This document shows, piece by piece, positions 35,428 to 44,427 of a stretch of DNA of 64,000 nucleotides. Source of the DNA: Candidatus Thalassarchaeum betae (lineage in GTDB: Archaea; Thermoplasmatota; Poseidoniia; Poseidoniales; Thalassarchaeaceae). The position numbers and the translations under genes are program-made. The first letter of the stretch is position 1. The number at the start of each line of letters is the position of its first letter. The DNA lies in NCBI GenBank assembly GCA_003193925.1, contig PSPG01000002.1, positions 41,258-105,257 on the forward strand, read 5' to 3'. The notes under the pieces were generated by a model, which ran no database searches, was not told the origin of the DNA, and saw only the letters and a program-made list of their open reading frames with translations.

Positions 35428-35976
35428 TCAGTCAGCCTCCTCTAGCCAGTCGAAGGCGCCGAGGCCGTCCATCTTGCAGTTGAGGCCTATCTTAGAGGAG
35501 CGGGGGTCGTTCTGGTTGATAGACTTCGAGACTATTCTAGAGCGAACCGGAGTCCCCTCCTCGAGGTGCTTGCCGCTCTTGGAACCCTCGATTCGGCGGA
35601 TACCGAGGTTGACCTGCACCGGCTCGTCAAGAATCTGTGACTTGTGGAGGAGCGCCTCGACAGGACCGATTCTGACGAATGCACCGTACTCGGAAATCTC
35701 AGAGACGGCCCCATCGACGACCTCGTTGTTCTCCATGGTGAAGATGAGGGCCTTGAATCGGACGTTCTGGTAGATTGCGCCGTCGCCGTGGATGATCTTG
35801 CCTCGGCCGACGGCCTCGTGATCGAAAGTGAGCAGGGTGTAGTCCTCGTTCTCGTCGAAACGGCCTTCGAACGCATCGAGGGCCAGCTCGTCGATGTGAT
35901 CCTCGAGCTTGCGCCCCTGGCGTATGTACTCGGCCGGGATTCGGATGGTATCATCGCGGGTCACTAGACTGTACAT
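35428..35976 (-). CDS. rpoE1: DNA-directed RNA polymerase subunit E' (Rpo7)
   Basis: This encodes 182 residues from ATG 35976. Rpo7 forms the stalk of archaeal RNA polymerase with Rpo4. An N-terminal tip domain (YSLVTRDDTIRIPAEYI) is followed by an S1/OB domain with GEYGAFVRIGPVEALLHKSQI-like sequence. The frame is open another 45 codons upstream, but the Arg/Pro-rich extension is unlike the family. The first gene of the S27ae operon, it is probably driven from the TATA-like box near 36099-36106. Confidence 0.95.
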   Translation of the reverse strand: MYSLVTRDDTIRIPAEYIRQGRKLEDHIDELALDAFEGRFDENEDYTLLTFDHEAVGRGKIIHGDGAIYQNVRFKALIFTMENNEVVDGAVSEISEYGAFVRIGPVEALLHKSQILDEPVQVNLGIRRIEGSKSGKHLEEGTPVRSRIVSKSINQNDPRSSKIGLNCKMDGLGAFDWLEEAD

Positions 35977-36099
35977 CGGTTTCTTCCTCCGTAACGGACC
36001 CGCTCCGAGGCCGGCAGGAGGAAGGGGGGTCACCCTCCCGTCCCTCATCGGCCATGCCTCTGGAGGAGAGGTCCGTGCGCCCGGCGACCGACCCCCCCG

Positions 36100-36106
36100 G
36101 TATAAG
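36100..36106 (-). promoter_or_regulatory. TATA-like box for the rpoE1-spt4-S24e-S27ae operon
   Basis: The minus strand reads GCTTATACCGG. A start near 36077 would give a leader of about 100 bases before ATG 35976, unusually long for this genome. Confidence 0.4.
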
Positions 36107-36139
36107 CACAACGGATGACAGCCGTGTTCCGGCTACCCA

Positions 36140-36182
36140 TATAGGGCGTTCAGACCATAGGTCTGGATGAGTATATAGGGCG
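36140..36182 (+). promoter_or_regulatory. Twin TATA boxes flanking a palindrome, upstream of an exoprotein gene
   Basis: TATAGGGCG occurs at 36140-36148 and again at 36174-36182. Between them lies CAGACC ATA GGTCTG (36151-36165), a perfect 6-bp-arm inverted repeat. The second TATA fits a start about 20 bases before ATG 36221. The palindrome is a plausible operator. Confidence 0.55.
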
Positions 36183-36220
36183 AATGTTCAAGTGGATTCG
36201 GAAGGCCATCTCCAGTTCTG

Positions 36221-39200
36221 ATGGTAGCGTGTGCTTCGTCTGGAGACCCGTCACGGCTGCGTGAAGCAGCCCTTGGCGTCGCGCTGATGCTGCTGATGTC
36301 ATTGTCTCCTGTACTCATGCAGTTCGATGCCCACGTCCGGATGCAGACCGGGGACGGCACCCAGAGCCCATGGTCCGACGGTGGTCAGCCATGGCCGCAG
36401 TCGGGCAGGACGCCGGGCAGGGTAGCGGATGTCCCGGCGCACAGCCCTGACGGGGGTGCTGGCAACGGTACGCCGGCCGACGCGGCTGAACTGATGTCGA
36501 TAGTCGAGCCAGCGGTGAACTGGGTCTACGGCTCGTACTCCATCAGCACAGACGCGCTGGCCACCCCGATTGCGGACCTGTCTGCATCGGTGACCAAGGA
36601 CGAGGCGGCTGCCGAGCGCTGCGGTGGCAGTTCACTGTTCACCATCCTAGTCCAGACCGATTCCAATTCGGATCACACATTCCTCAGGATCGTCGAGGGC
36701 GAGGATGCCGACCTCGCTTGGTCGGTCGACTTGGGTTTGACCGAGTACGTGAAGGCTGCCCCCGTAGTAGTCGACGTCGATGGCGACGGGATGCAGGAGG
36801 TCCTCGTCGCATACGACGCCTCTGGAACCCTCTACCTCGACGCCTGGGCTCCTAGGCTGACCTGCTCGGTCACGGGATGGTCCCCTGGAGGGCATGGGGG
36901 AGAATTACTGTGGTCTTGGAGCGACGAGTCCCTGATGATTAGCAGTAATCAAGGGCCTTACTCGAGCAGCGCCCTCGGGGGGCACAAGCCGACAACCCAG
37001 CCCCTCCTCGCCGATCTGGACCTAGACGGGGATGCCGAAATTGTAATTGCCGCCATAGACGAGGTCTCCGGGGAACCGGTCGTGGTCGCCCTAGGGCTGT
37101 CCGAAAGCGGGGCCACCCTGCTTTGGGACGCTGCATTGGACAAGGGCAGTCACCCCTCTGACCCGGCCTTCGCACAGACCGATGATACGACGGGGTACGT
37201 GCTCCTGACGACGACCCAGCACAACAGTGGAGCCATGTGGGTTTGGAAGTTGGACTCAGCGAGCGGCGATTCCAGTTGGGACGGGCTGTCCCTGACGAAC
37301 TCCGATGGCGACACGGACGCCCCGCACATCAGGCTACCCGGGCCCGTGATAGCTAATCTCGACAGCGACTCAGCTCCTGAGATGGTGCTCACGATACCGA
37401 CGGACTTCGACGGCTCAGGCTCTGTCGACGGGGCGGAGTTCATCGGAATGGAGATTGGCAACGGCGACGTGCTCTGGGACTTCGAGGCATCGAACGGCTA
37501 CGCCGACGCCCCTCCTGTGGTGATTGACACCGATGGAGACGGTCAGCACGACAGGGTGTGCTGGGTGACTTGGTCCCAGGAGACCACATGGGCCAGACAT
37601 GGCCATGCCGGCTGTCACGACGTGAGTGGTTCCAGCCCGGATCAGGCCTGGCAGAAGAGCCTTGAGCAGAGCAGCGGCTATCCGAACGACGAGATAGCCG
37701 TCGCCCCCCCGACATGGATGGACATAGACGGCAACGGCGAGCAGGAGCTACTGGTCGCCTACGGCCGCTCGCTGTGGGCCTTCGACGGTGACGATGGCTC
37801 GACTTTCGTTTGGGGTGGATCCATCGATCTGCCCCATAGGACTTGGTCCGCCCCCGCCCTGGCTGACATGGACGGAGGTGCGACTCTCGATCTGGTTCTC
37901 GGTGACACGGTCGTGTCGCACGCCCTGGCTGATGTCAGGCCCCTGCTGGACCAAAGGGGCATCGAGTTCAGCCCCAGCGAGCCCGATCCCGGCGAGGCTG
38001 TCACCGTGACTGCGCTGTTCGAGAACTCGGGGACTGCCGACACTGATGATGAGACCGAGGCCAAGCTGTATGCGAACGGCCAGCTGATAGCCAGCTACGA
38101 GGCAGGCACCATGGAGCCAGTTGGCCCAACCGGCGGGGGCTCCTTCGAGTCATTCAGCGTAGAGTGGAGTGGGCCGCTGGGCGAGCACGTCTTCGAACTG
38201 GTCCTCGACCCCTACTCCAACGTCTCTCAATCAAGGCGCGACAACGACGCCCAGACCACCACGCTAGCTATCGTGGCACCCTACAACGCGACTTTCGAGA
38301 TACCTACCGAGCCAATCAGGGTAACTCCCGGGGAAAGCGCGCTGGCGGCCCCTAACATCCGCTCGACGGGCAGGCTTGCAGGAACCTGGAGTCTTGCCGT
38401 GGACGACTCTTCGCTACCTGGAGGCTGGACTTGGAGCGACGAGTCTGGCGGGGGCCTGAGCGGAATCGAGATAGACGTCGATGCGGTATGGGCCCCCCAT
38501 CTCCGCATTCATGCCCCAGCTGACGCCTTGGGCTCGGATGCCGGTCACCTCGGCCTCACTCTGACTCTGGACGACGACCCGGACAACGTCAGTGTGTCGG
38601 CTTCCCTCCCCATCGAGGCCAACCGGACCCGTGGACTATCCCTGCGTGGACCCGATGGAACCGCTGCGAGCACCGGTTACGGCCTGCTGGGCGCCGACGC
38701 ACAGGCTTGGATGCTGCTCCAAAACCTCGGTAACGCCCCTGAGAACCAGATTACGATTTCGTGGAGCGGCACCGCATGGGGCACGGATCTCAGACTGTAC
38801 GACATGGCTGGTATCGAGCAGCCGGCACTGTCTCTAGCACCAGATGAGGTGCTGCTTCTGACAGCGAGGATGGAAGTCCCGGATGATGCTAATCTGGGCG
38901 ACTCTGTGGCCACTCCTCTGTCTATGTGCGTAGGCAGTGGAGAGGAAGAGACCTGTCAGACGATCTCACTCACCTTCGAAGCGGCGGGGGTCGTGACAGA
39001 TGTCCACCAACGCAGCGTACCTGCGCAGGGTTTGGAGTGGGCCGTCCACGCTGATATGCCCATCGGGGCGATGCAACTTACCTGGTCGCTCGCCGACGCT
39101 GGGATGACCGTACAGGGATGGTCCTGGAGCGCGAGTGGTAACCTGTCGATTGCCGGTGACACGGTCATCATGACAGGGGCAATCGGTTCCCAGGCCTTCG

Positions 39201-41812
39201 GGACCCTGACCCTCGGCCTACCCGATGACTCCCCTCCGGCCTTCCACTCCTTCTCTGACGCGAGCGACCAATCGGCTAATCACGTCCTCAGGGTCTCTCT
39301 CGAAGTCCTGCAGATATACAGGGCCTCGCTATTGGTGATCTCGCCCACGGAGCAACCTCACTTGGTCGAGGTCAATGAGGAGTCTCTGGTCATGGTCCGC
39401 CTCGAGAATCCTGGCAACGGCGACGACACTTACCACTTGACTTACGAAATCCTCCTCGACGAGAACATCACCGAGGACCCGGGTGTGGGGGTTGCCTTCT
39501 CCAATGACATGGTGTCCTTGGGCGCAGGTAGTCTGACGAACATACCTGTGACCGTTGTACTACCTGACACCACCCCTGCTCGTGCCCCCGTCAGTATCGA
39601 AATCCACATGACCTCGATGGGAGACCAGTCAGTCAGTGACTCGGACGTCGTGATCCTCGAGGCTAGTCAGGACCACCGATGGAACATCACTGCGAGCGTC
39701 GGTGAGTCCATCGCCGATGGAAACACCTTCGCCGTCGCACCCGGAGGAACTCTGGAGGTGAGCGTCGAAGCGAAGAATGTCGGTAATCTGATCGATGACC
39801 TGACTCTGACAGTGAGTTACGAGGTTACCTTGGCGGGCGATGACGCCTCACAAGGCTGGGACTCCCAAGGAGATACAGTGGTCGACATCGGAGTGAACCA
39901 GACTGCACTGATGACGGTCAACGCGACCGTGCCTGCAGACGCTTGGAACGGCTCTACAATGCAAGTAACCGTCACCGCCACTGCTCAGGATGAGGAGGTG
40001 GGTTCGTTCACTTTCGGCATCGAGGTGACTCATGTGCCAGCTTGGTCGGCCTCGGCAGACCAGACCTACCTCGATATACACCCCAATGGCTCAAGCATAG
40101 AACTGACCGTGATTCAGCAAGGCAACTCCCCCACGATGCCATATGCTACAGTGTGGGTGAGCGGTGAGAGCGGTTGGCATATTGTCGTCTCCGACGAACT
40201 CCCTGTCCTTTCCCCCGGTGAGACTGCTCCGATGATGCTCAACATCACCCCGCCTGACACAGCGCAGCATGGCAGGGCAGTGGAACTCCACGTCAAACTA
40301 AGGGAAGGCGACGGTAGCGGAGAGACAGAAATCACTCTGCCTCTGCGTGTCGCCATCATCAACGACTTCAATCTGAGCGGGCAGGGGCCTTGGTTCATCT
40401 CTGGCGATGGGGGTCACCCAATCGCGGAACTTCAGAACCTCGGTAACGCCCCCACTACCATCGCCCTGCAGGTCCTGAGCCTGCCTAGCGGCTGGATTGT
40501 CGTCGGGCAGACCGAAGTCGTCCTCGGGGTCGGTGAGATTAGAGGTGTTCCCCTGGAGGTGATTCCGTCTGCTGACTGGGACGGCAGCGCCCAGACCGTA
40601 CGCATCCTCGCCGAGGATGCAGACGGGAACCAGCGCGAGGTCTCCCTGAACACCGAGCAATCGTCGTACTCCTGGGCATCTTCCCCCGTGATAGTGGTAA
40701 TGATGGGTGACCATGCGCTGCTTCAGATCCACGGCACCACCTCTGCTTCCAGTGTCGTTGATTCCGTGTCCGGACAGTTGCAATGGGACGATAGGGGCGG
40801 TTGGGCGTTGCCGGCAGTGGCCAGTGGGAATGGCTCCTTGAGCGTGGACTCATCCAGCCTCGACTACGTCTCCCACGTCGTCGAGCCGTCCCTCAGGTCT
40901 GCTGAGTGCGAGATTCTCGGCAGTTTCGAAGAGGTAGTCGCATATTGCTCTATATTCAACGGGACGGAGCCGTTCTCATACTCGATTCTCCTAATCGACG
41001 ACCAGGGGGCGATGCTGAATTTCGCGTCCGGTCACGTCCCTGCCAACTCCCCCCACGGCCCGATCAACCTCAGTGCCGAGGGCTGGAGTCCGGAGCCGGG
41101 CAGCAGGACCCTGACGCTGAGACTGCTAGATGAGAGGGGTTTCCAAGTCGCTTTTGATGAGGCTAGCTTCCAAGTCAGAAGGAGCGACTGGAACATAGGC
41201 GTAGTGGAACTAGAGCTTGACGGGGAGGGCTCAAACCAGGAAGTCAAGGTCCTCACTCGAAGGACCAATTACCAACTACTGACTGATGCCGACTGCCATC
41301 TCTCGCTAGTCGCAGGGGAGCATTCCTCAACCCACCGAGTGGATTGGAGCAGCACATTGGCCCCCATCTTCAGAATTGACCGTCCCGATGTCGATGATGG
41401 CATCGAAATCGTCGTGACTATCGGGTGCGAGTTCCCCTGGGACTCAGATTCCGACCCGAGCGACGACGAGGCCAGACTGATTCTCTCGGGCGGCTCTATG
41501 GAGCTCCCGGAGTTCGACATGGGGACCGCAGTAGTTGCAGCCCTGCTGGTGATCGGTGCATCTGTGGCCTTCGCGTGGATGCTCAGAAACTACCGCGAGG
41601 GCAAGGAGCTCATGGAGATGGCCATGGCGACGGCAGAGGAGAGGGCAGCCAAGAAGAGTATCGAGCCAAAGGCCCCTGACACTCCTGAGCCGGTGGCTGA
41701 AACACAGGACGAAGGCATCAGCGAAGATGCTGCTGAACCGGAGTCCGAAGTCGAGGAGGGGGCGTTGGACGACTTCGAGGACAGGCTCGGGCGCCTGATG
41801 CGAGAAGACTAG
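36221..41812 (+). CDS. Giant exoprotein with FG-GAP-like, CARDB and NEW3-like domains and a C-terminal anchor
   Basis: This encodes 1863 residues from ATG 36221. A hydrophobic signal segment (about 16-35) is followed by integrin-like FG-GAP blades (DVDGDGMQEVLVAY, DLDGDAEIVIA, DIDGNGEQELLVAY, to about residue 560), a CARDB domain (LFENSGTADTDDET...HVFELVLDP, ~580-680) and a long run of Ig-like NEW3-type sandwiches (for example LENPGNGDDTYHL, AKNVGNLIDDLTL). A transmembrane helix at ~1768-1790 and a Glu-rich cytoplasmic tail close it. Many Cys are absent, so Ca may stabilise the blades. It is probably a surface adhesin or matrix protein (inference). It ends 5 bases before the convergent sulfotransferase stop. 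Confidence 0.85.
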   Translation: MVACASSGDPSRLREAALGVALMLLMSLSPVLMQFDAHVRMQTGDGTQSPWSDGGQPWPQSGRTPGRVADVPAHSPDGGAGNGTPADAAELMSIVEPAVNWVYGSYSISTDALATPIADLSASVTKDEAAAERCGGSSLFTILVQTDSNSDHTFLRIVEGEDADLAWSVDLGLTEYVKAAPVVVDVDGDGMQEVLVAYDASGTLYLDAWAPRLTCSVTGWSPGGHGGELLWSWSDESLMISSNQGPYSSSALGGHKPTTQPLLADLDLDGDAEIVIAAIDEVSGEPVVVALGLSESGATLLWDAALDKGSHPSDPAFAQTDDTTGYVLLTTTQHNSGAMWVWKLDSASGDSSWDGLSLTNSDGDTDAPHIRLPGPVIANLDSDSAPEMVLTIPTDFDGSGSVDGAEFIGMEIGNGDVLWDFEASNGYADAPPVVIDTDGDGQHDRVCWVTWSQETTWARHGHAGCHDVSGSSPDQAWQKSLEQSSGYPNDEIAVAPPTWMDIDGNGEQELLVAYGRSLWAFDGDDGSTFVWGGSIDLPHRTWSAPALADMDGGATLDLVLGDTVVSHALADVRPLLDQRGIEFSPSEPDPGEAVTVTALFENSGTADTDDETEAKLYANGQLIASYEAGTMEPVGPTGGGSFESFSVEWSGPLGEHVFELVLDPYSNVSQSRRDNDAQTTTLAIVAPYNATFEIPTEPIRVTPGESALAAPNIRSTGRLAGTWSLAVDDSSLPGGWTWSDESGGGLSGIEIDVDAVWAPHLRIHAPADALGSDAGHLGLTLTLDDDPDNVSVSASLPIEANRTRGLSLRGPDGTAASTGYGLLGADAQAWMLLQNLGNAPENQITISWSGTAWGTDLRLYDMAGIEQPALSLAPDEVLLLTARMEVPDDANLGDSVATPLSMCVGSGEEETCQTISLTFEAAGVVTDVHQRSVPAQGLEWAVHADMPIGAMQLTWSLADAGMTVQGWSWSASGNLSIAGDTVIMTGAIGSQAFGTLTLGLPDDSPPAFHSFSDASDQSANHVLRVSLEVLQIYRASLLVISPTEQPHLVEVNEESLVMVRLENPGNGDDTYHLTYEILLDENITEDPGVGVAFSNDMVSLGAGSLTNIPVTVVLPDTTPARAPVSIEIHMTSMGDQSVSDSDVVILEASQDHRWNITASVGESIADGNTFAVAPGGTLEVSVEAKNVGNLIDDLTLTVSYEVTLAGDDASQGWDSQGDTVVDIGVNQTALMTVNATVPADAWNGSTMQVTVTATAQDEEVGSFTFGIEVTHVPAWSASADQTYLDIHPNGSSIELTVIQQGNSPTMPYATVWVSGESGWHIVVSDELPVLSPGETAPMMLNITPPDTAQHGRAVELHVKLREGDGSGETEITLPLRVAIINDFNLSGQGPWFISGDGGHPIAELQNLGNAPTTIALQVLSLPSGWIVVGQTEVVLGVGEIRGVPLEVIPSADWDGSAQTVRILAEDADGNQREVSLNTEQSSYSWASSPVIVVMMGDHALLQIHGTTSASSVVDSVSGQLQWDDRGGWALPAVASGNGSLSVDSSSLDYVSHVVEPSLRSAECEILGSFEEVVAYCSIFNGTEPFSYSILLIDDQGAMLNFASGHVPANSPHGPINLSAEGWSPEPGSRTLTLRLLDERGFQVAFDEASFQVRRSDWNIGVVELELDGEGSNQEVKVLTRRTNYQLLTDADCHLSLVAGEHSSTHRVDWSSTLAPIFRIDRPDVDDGIEIVVTIGCEFPWDSDSDPSDDEARLILSGGSMELPEFDMGTAVVAALLVIGASVAFAWMLRNYREGKELMEMAMATAEERAAKKSIEPKAPDTPEPVAETQDEGISEDAAEPESEVEEGALDDFEDRLGRLMRED

Positions 41813-41817
41813 GCATG

Positions 41818-42552
41818 CTAGAGGGCCAGCCTCAGCCTGTGCATGCTCTCGTACAGGGGCGTCGCCTGCTCGAGTATGGCCTCGTGCTCCGGGGTCAATT
41901 CGCCACGGCGAGGCCGGTAAGGGGCGAAACCGGTCGAGGACCAGACAGAATCGTACCAGTGCTCCCCCCATATCCCGTCGCAATGCCTCGGACCTGCTTT
42001 CCATGACAGCATCCGATCACTGAAGTCTATCCCGATTTCATCGCACAGAAGACGCAGTATTCCCCCGGGGTCCTCGAGAATGTCCCTAGAGTCTAAGATC
42101 GGCGGGATGCGCCCCGAACTCTTGGCCACGAGCTCCATCAGTCGTACCTGCTGGGGCAGTCCCGTGGACCACAGGCTGACCTCGTCGGTAATCCTAGCTA
42201 GAGAGAGCAGGACCTCCCTCGGGTCGCGCAACAGGAAGCAGTTGGACAGCGAATCGAGCCAGTCTGTATCCATTCCCGGGAGAATGTGGTGGCACATGTG
42301 TTTCTGGTACCATATCGACGCGTCCCCTGGGATATGCCCCGTCAGGTAATCGACCACCTTGGCCGAATCGGACTCGTAGTGCGCGATCACCTTCCCTGCG
42401 CCGGGGTGTTGAATACCGGTCTGCGCCAGGTAGTGCGCGTATAGCGGCTCATCGATAGCGAAGCAGTCCCGGCGGTTGTCGAACGAGTACATCATCGCGG
42501 TTGATATGTTGCGTGGCCCCGACCACATCGCGATGGCGACTCCATCAGCCAT
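41818..42552 (-). CDS. Sulfotransferase-like protein
   Basis: This encodes 244 residues from ATG 42552. The N-terminal WSGPRNISTAMMYSFDNR is the P-loop-like 5'-phosphosulfate-binding motif of PAPS sulfotransferases, followed by DEPLYAHYL, KHMCHHILPG and the 3'-phosphate-site stretch FLLRDPREVLLSL. I recall this subfamily next to, or fused with, class IV aminotransferases in bacteria. Here it overlaps the aminotransferase gene by 8 bases, so the two are coupled. The acceptor is unknown. It may sulfate an amino-acid-derived compound. Confidence 0.8.
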   Translation of the reverse strand: MADGVAIAMWSGPRNISTAMMYSFDNRRDCFAIDEPLYAHYLAQTGIQHPGAGKVIAHYESDSAKVVDYLTGHIPGDASIWYQKHMCHHILPGMDTDWLDSLSNCFLLRDPREVLLSLARITDEVSLWSTGLPQQVRLMELVAKSSGRIPPILDSRDILEDPGGILRLLCDEIGIDFSDRMLSWKAGPRHCDGIWGEHWYDSVWSSTGFAPYRPRRGELTPEHEAILEQATPLYESMHRLRLAL

Positions 42553-43453
42553 CACACTCACTCCTGATGAGTTCGATGTAGAGGCTCTGGAGAAGTTCAC
42601 ACATCGGGCCTCTCTGGCCCCCGCTCATCGGATCGCCGTCGAACTCGACGACGGGGATGAGGCCGGCGAAGGTGCCTGTGACGAAAGCCTCGTCGGCCGT
42701 GCTGACATCATTGGTGGTGAAGTCCCTCTCGTGGGCTGGAATCCCATTGGCGCGGCACAGCTCGAGGACCTTGCGCCGCGTGATTCCGTCGAGGCAGTGC
42801 TCGCCCGTCGAGGTCCAGACCTCGCCATGCCTGACGATGAAGAAGTGCGTGGAGTTGCAGGTGGCTACGTTTCCAGCGGGGTCCAGCATCAGCCCCTCCT
42901 CGCCACCCTTGGCGGCAGCGTCCACGCAAGCGGCGATGCAGTTGTGCTTGGACAGGCTGTTGATCCTCGGGTCCTGGACGTTCTGCTCGCCCCTCCTCAC
43001 ATCCACAGTGACCAGTCTGATTCCTTCGACTGCCCCCCTCTCGTTTGCCCTCTTGTACTCGGGTATGATCACCAGGGTCGGCGGGCTCGATATCACCCAC
43101 GGGGCCTGATACGGGGTGGGCTTGAGGCCCCTAGTGACAATCAGTCGGACGTGCACGCCGTCATCCATGCCGTTGGCCTCGATCACCCTGTTGACTTCGT
43201 TGAGGATCTCCTCGCGTGCGCGTCCGATGTCCATGGATATCGCCTCGGCGCCCCTGAACAACCGGTCCATGTGGTCGTCGGCGAAGGCGAGGGTCCCCTT
43301 GTGCAGCCTGAACGACTCCCACACGCCGTCGCCCAGAAGGAATCCCGCGTCGAGCACGGAGACCTTGGCTTCCGGGCGCGGCAGCAACTCGCCGTTGATC
43401 GAGATGAGTACGCTCTCGTTGCGAGGATCGTCCTCGTACTCGTGGGTCCCCAT
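42545..43453 (-). CDS. Class IV PLP aminotransferase (branched-chain or D-amino-acid type)
   Basis: This encodes 302 residues from ATG 43453. Fold-type IV features are SINGELLPRPEAKVSVLD, GDGVWESFRLHKG, VRLIVTRG, the PLP Lys in NSLSKHNCIAA, EGLMLDPAGNVATCNSTHFF (the Glu usual before G-V-A is replaced), and TGTFAGLIPVVEFDG. It could be IlvE or a D-amino-acid/4-amino-4-deoxychorismate-type enzyme. Coupling to a sulfotransferase suggests a dedicated pathway rather than general leucine synthesis (inference). It lies 8 bases downstream of purC, so purC, this gene and the sulfotransferase may form one transcript. Confidence 0.85.
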   Translation of the reverse strand: MGTHEYEDDPRNESVLISINGELLPRPEAKVSVLDAGFLLGDGVWESFRLHKGTLAFADDHMDRLFRGAEAISMDIGRAREEILNEVNRVIEANGMDDGVHVRLIVTRGLKPTPYQAPWVISSPPTLVIIPEYKRANERGAVEGIRLVTVDVRRGEQNVQDPRINSLSKHNCIAACVDAAAKGGEEGLMLDPAGNVATCNSTHFFIVRHGEVWTSTGEHCLDGITRRKVLELCRANGIPAHERDFTTNDVSTADEAFVTGTFAGLIPVVEFDGDPMSGGQRGPMCELLQSLYIELIRSECDG

Positions 43454-43461
43454 CCTACACC

Positions 43462-44373
43462 TCAGAATTCGACACCGGTGAGGCGTTTGTACATCGATGC
43501 GTAGAGTTCTGCCGTCTTGTCGATCATCGCCTGCGGAAGCGCGGGTATCGGCGGCTCCTCGGTGCCCTCGGCCCTAGCGTCGTAGAGCGCCCTGTGATGT
43601 CCGATGGCGATGTAGTGCTCGCGGACGAACTCCTTCGACAGCGAGACTATCTGACCGTTGGCGTAGGTCTCGGCGTCCCACCAGCGGTCCTCGTCCAAGG
43701 TTCCGAACGAGTCGACGAGTACCGGCTTCCTGCGCGGCCCCAGCGCGAACTCCTTCTTGCCGTCGACGTGGATGAGGCCGCGCTTGTCGGCCTCGCGCCC
43801 GATAATGGCATCGATCTTGAGTACGGCTTCGAGGATGGAATCGAACTCCGCCTCGGTGAGATTGGATATCTCAAGTGCCTCCTTCCTGTCGAGGAGCCTG
43901 TCGAACGACTCGAACTTGGTAGAGACCTCGAGGTATGGCTCGGGCAGTTTGCAGCCCTCCTCGATCTGCGTCCCCGGCTCAAAGCCGAACTCCTCGGCCC
44001 CGACCTCGCCCTTGGCGTAGCGTTGCCAGCCTGAGCCGGCCAGATGATGGCGGCATATCACCTCGAGCGGGACGAAGACGTTCTCCATGTCCTGGGTGAT
44101 GGCCCCTGGCTCCCTGATGACCTCGAAACGCCTGGCGAGGCAGCGGTCGGGAGCGCTCATCTCGAGCAGATGCGTGTCGCACACTCCTTCAGCCTCGACC
44201 AGATTGAACCAGTGGCAGGTCGTGCGATTCAAACTCTCCCCCTTGCGGGGGATTAAGGATGGGATGATCTGGTCGTAGACAGAAATCTGGTCGGTGTACC
44301 GGAATTCGAGGACATCCGGGTCCTCGGTACTCCATACCTGCTTGACCTTGCCTTGGTAGAGCAACTCTCCCAT
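43462..44373 (-). CDS. purC: SAICAR synthetase
   Basis: This 303-residue purine-biosynthesis enzyme joins CAIR and aspartate. The nucleotide-binding start LYQGKVKQVWST, DQISVYDQIIPSLIPRKG, VRREL-equivalent EVICRHHLAG, STKFESFDR and VDSFGTLDEDRWW are recognisable. ATG 44373 is favoured over 44406 because the family begins close to LYQGKVK and a CTTAGG element sits between the two. The length is normal. Confidence 0.9.
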   Translation of the reverse strand: MGELLYQGKVKQVWSTEDPDVLEFRYTDQISVYDQIIPSLIPRKGESLNRTTCHWFNLVEAEGVCDTHLLEMSAPDRCLARRFEVIREPGAITQDMENVFVPLEVICRHHLAGSGWQRYAKGEVGAEEFGFEPGTQIEEGCKLPEPYLEVSTKFESFDRLLDRKEALEISNLTEAEFDSILEAVLKIDAIIGREADKRGLIHVDGKKEFALGPRRKPVLVDSFGTLDEDRWWDAETYANGQIVSLSKEFVREHYIAIGHHRALYDARAEGTEEPPIPALPQAMIDKTAELYASMYKRLTGVEF

Positions 44374-44427
44374 GCCTGCACTAGAGTCGATTACGCCGAT
44401 GAACATTCCTAAGCCTGGGCTTCTGGG

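Larger units (their letters stand above)
35977..36220. other. Intergenic region between rpoE1 and the 1863-residue exoprotein
   Basis: These 244 bases hold no convincing gene. The half next to rpoE1 is G/C-rich and probably its leader. A minus-strand TTATACC element lies at 36100-36106, and a plus-strand double TATA and palindrome cluster lies at 36140-36182. Confidence 0.6.

Noticed and set aside
42476..43504. 342-codon plus-strand frame opposite the aminotransferase pair
   Set aside because: Val/His/Asp-rich complement of the real genes.
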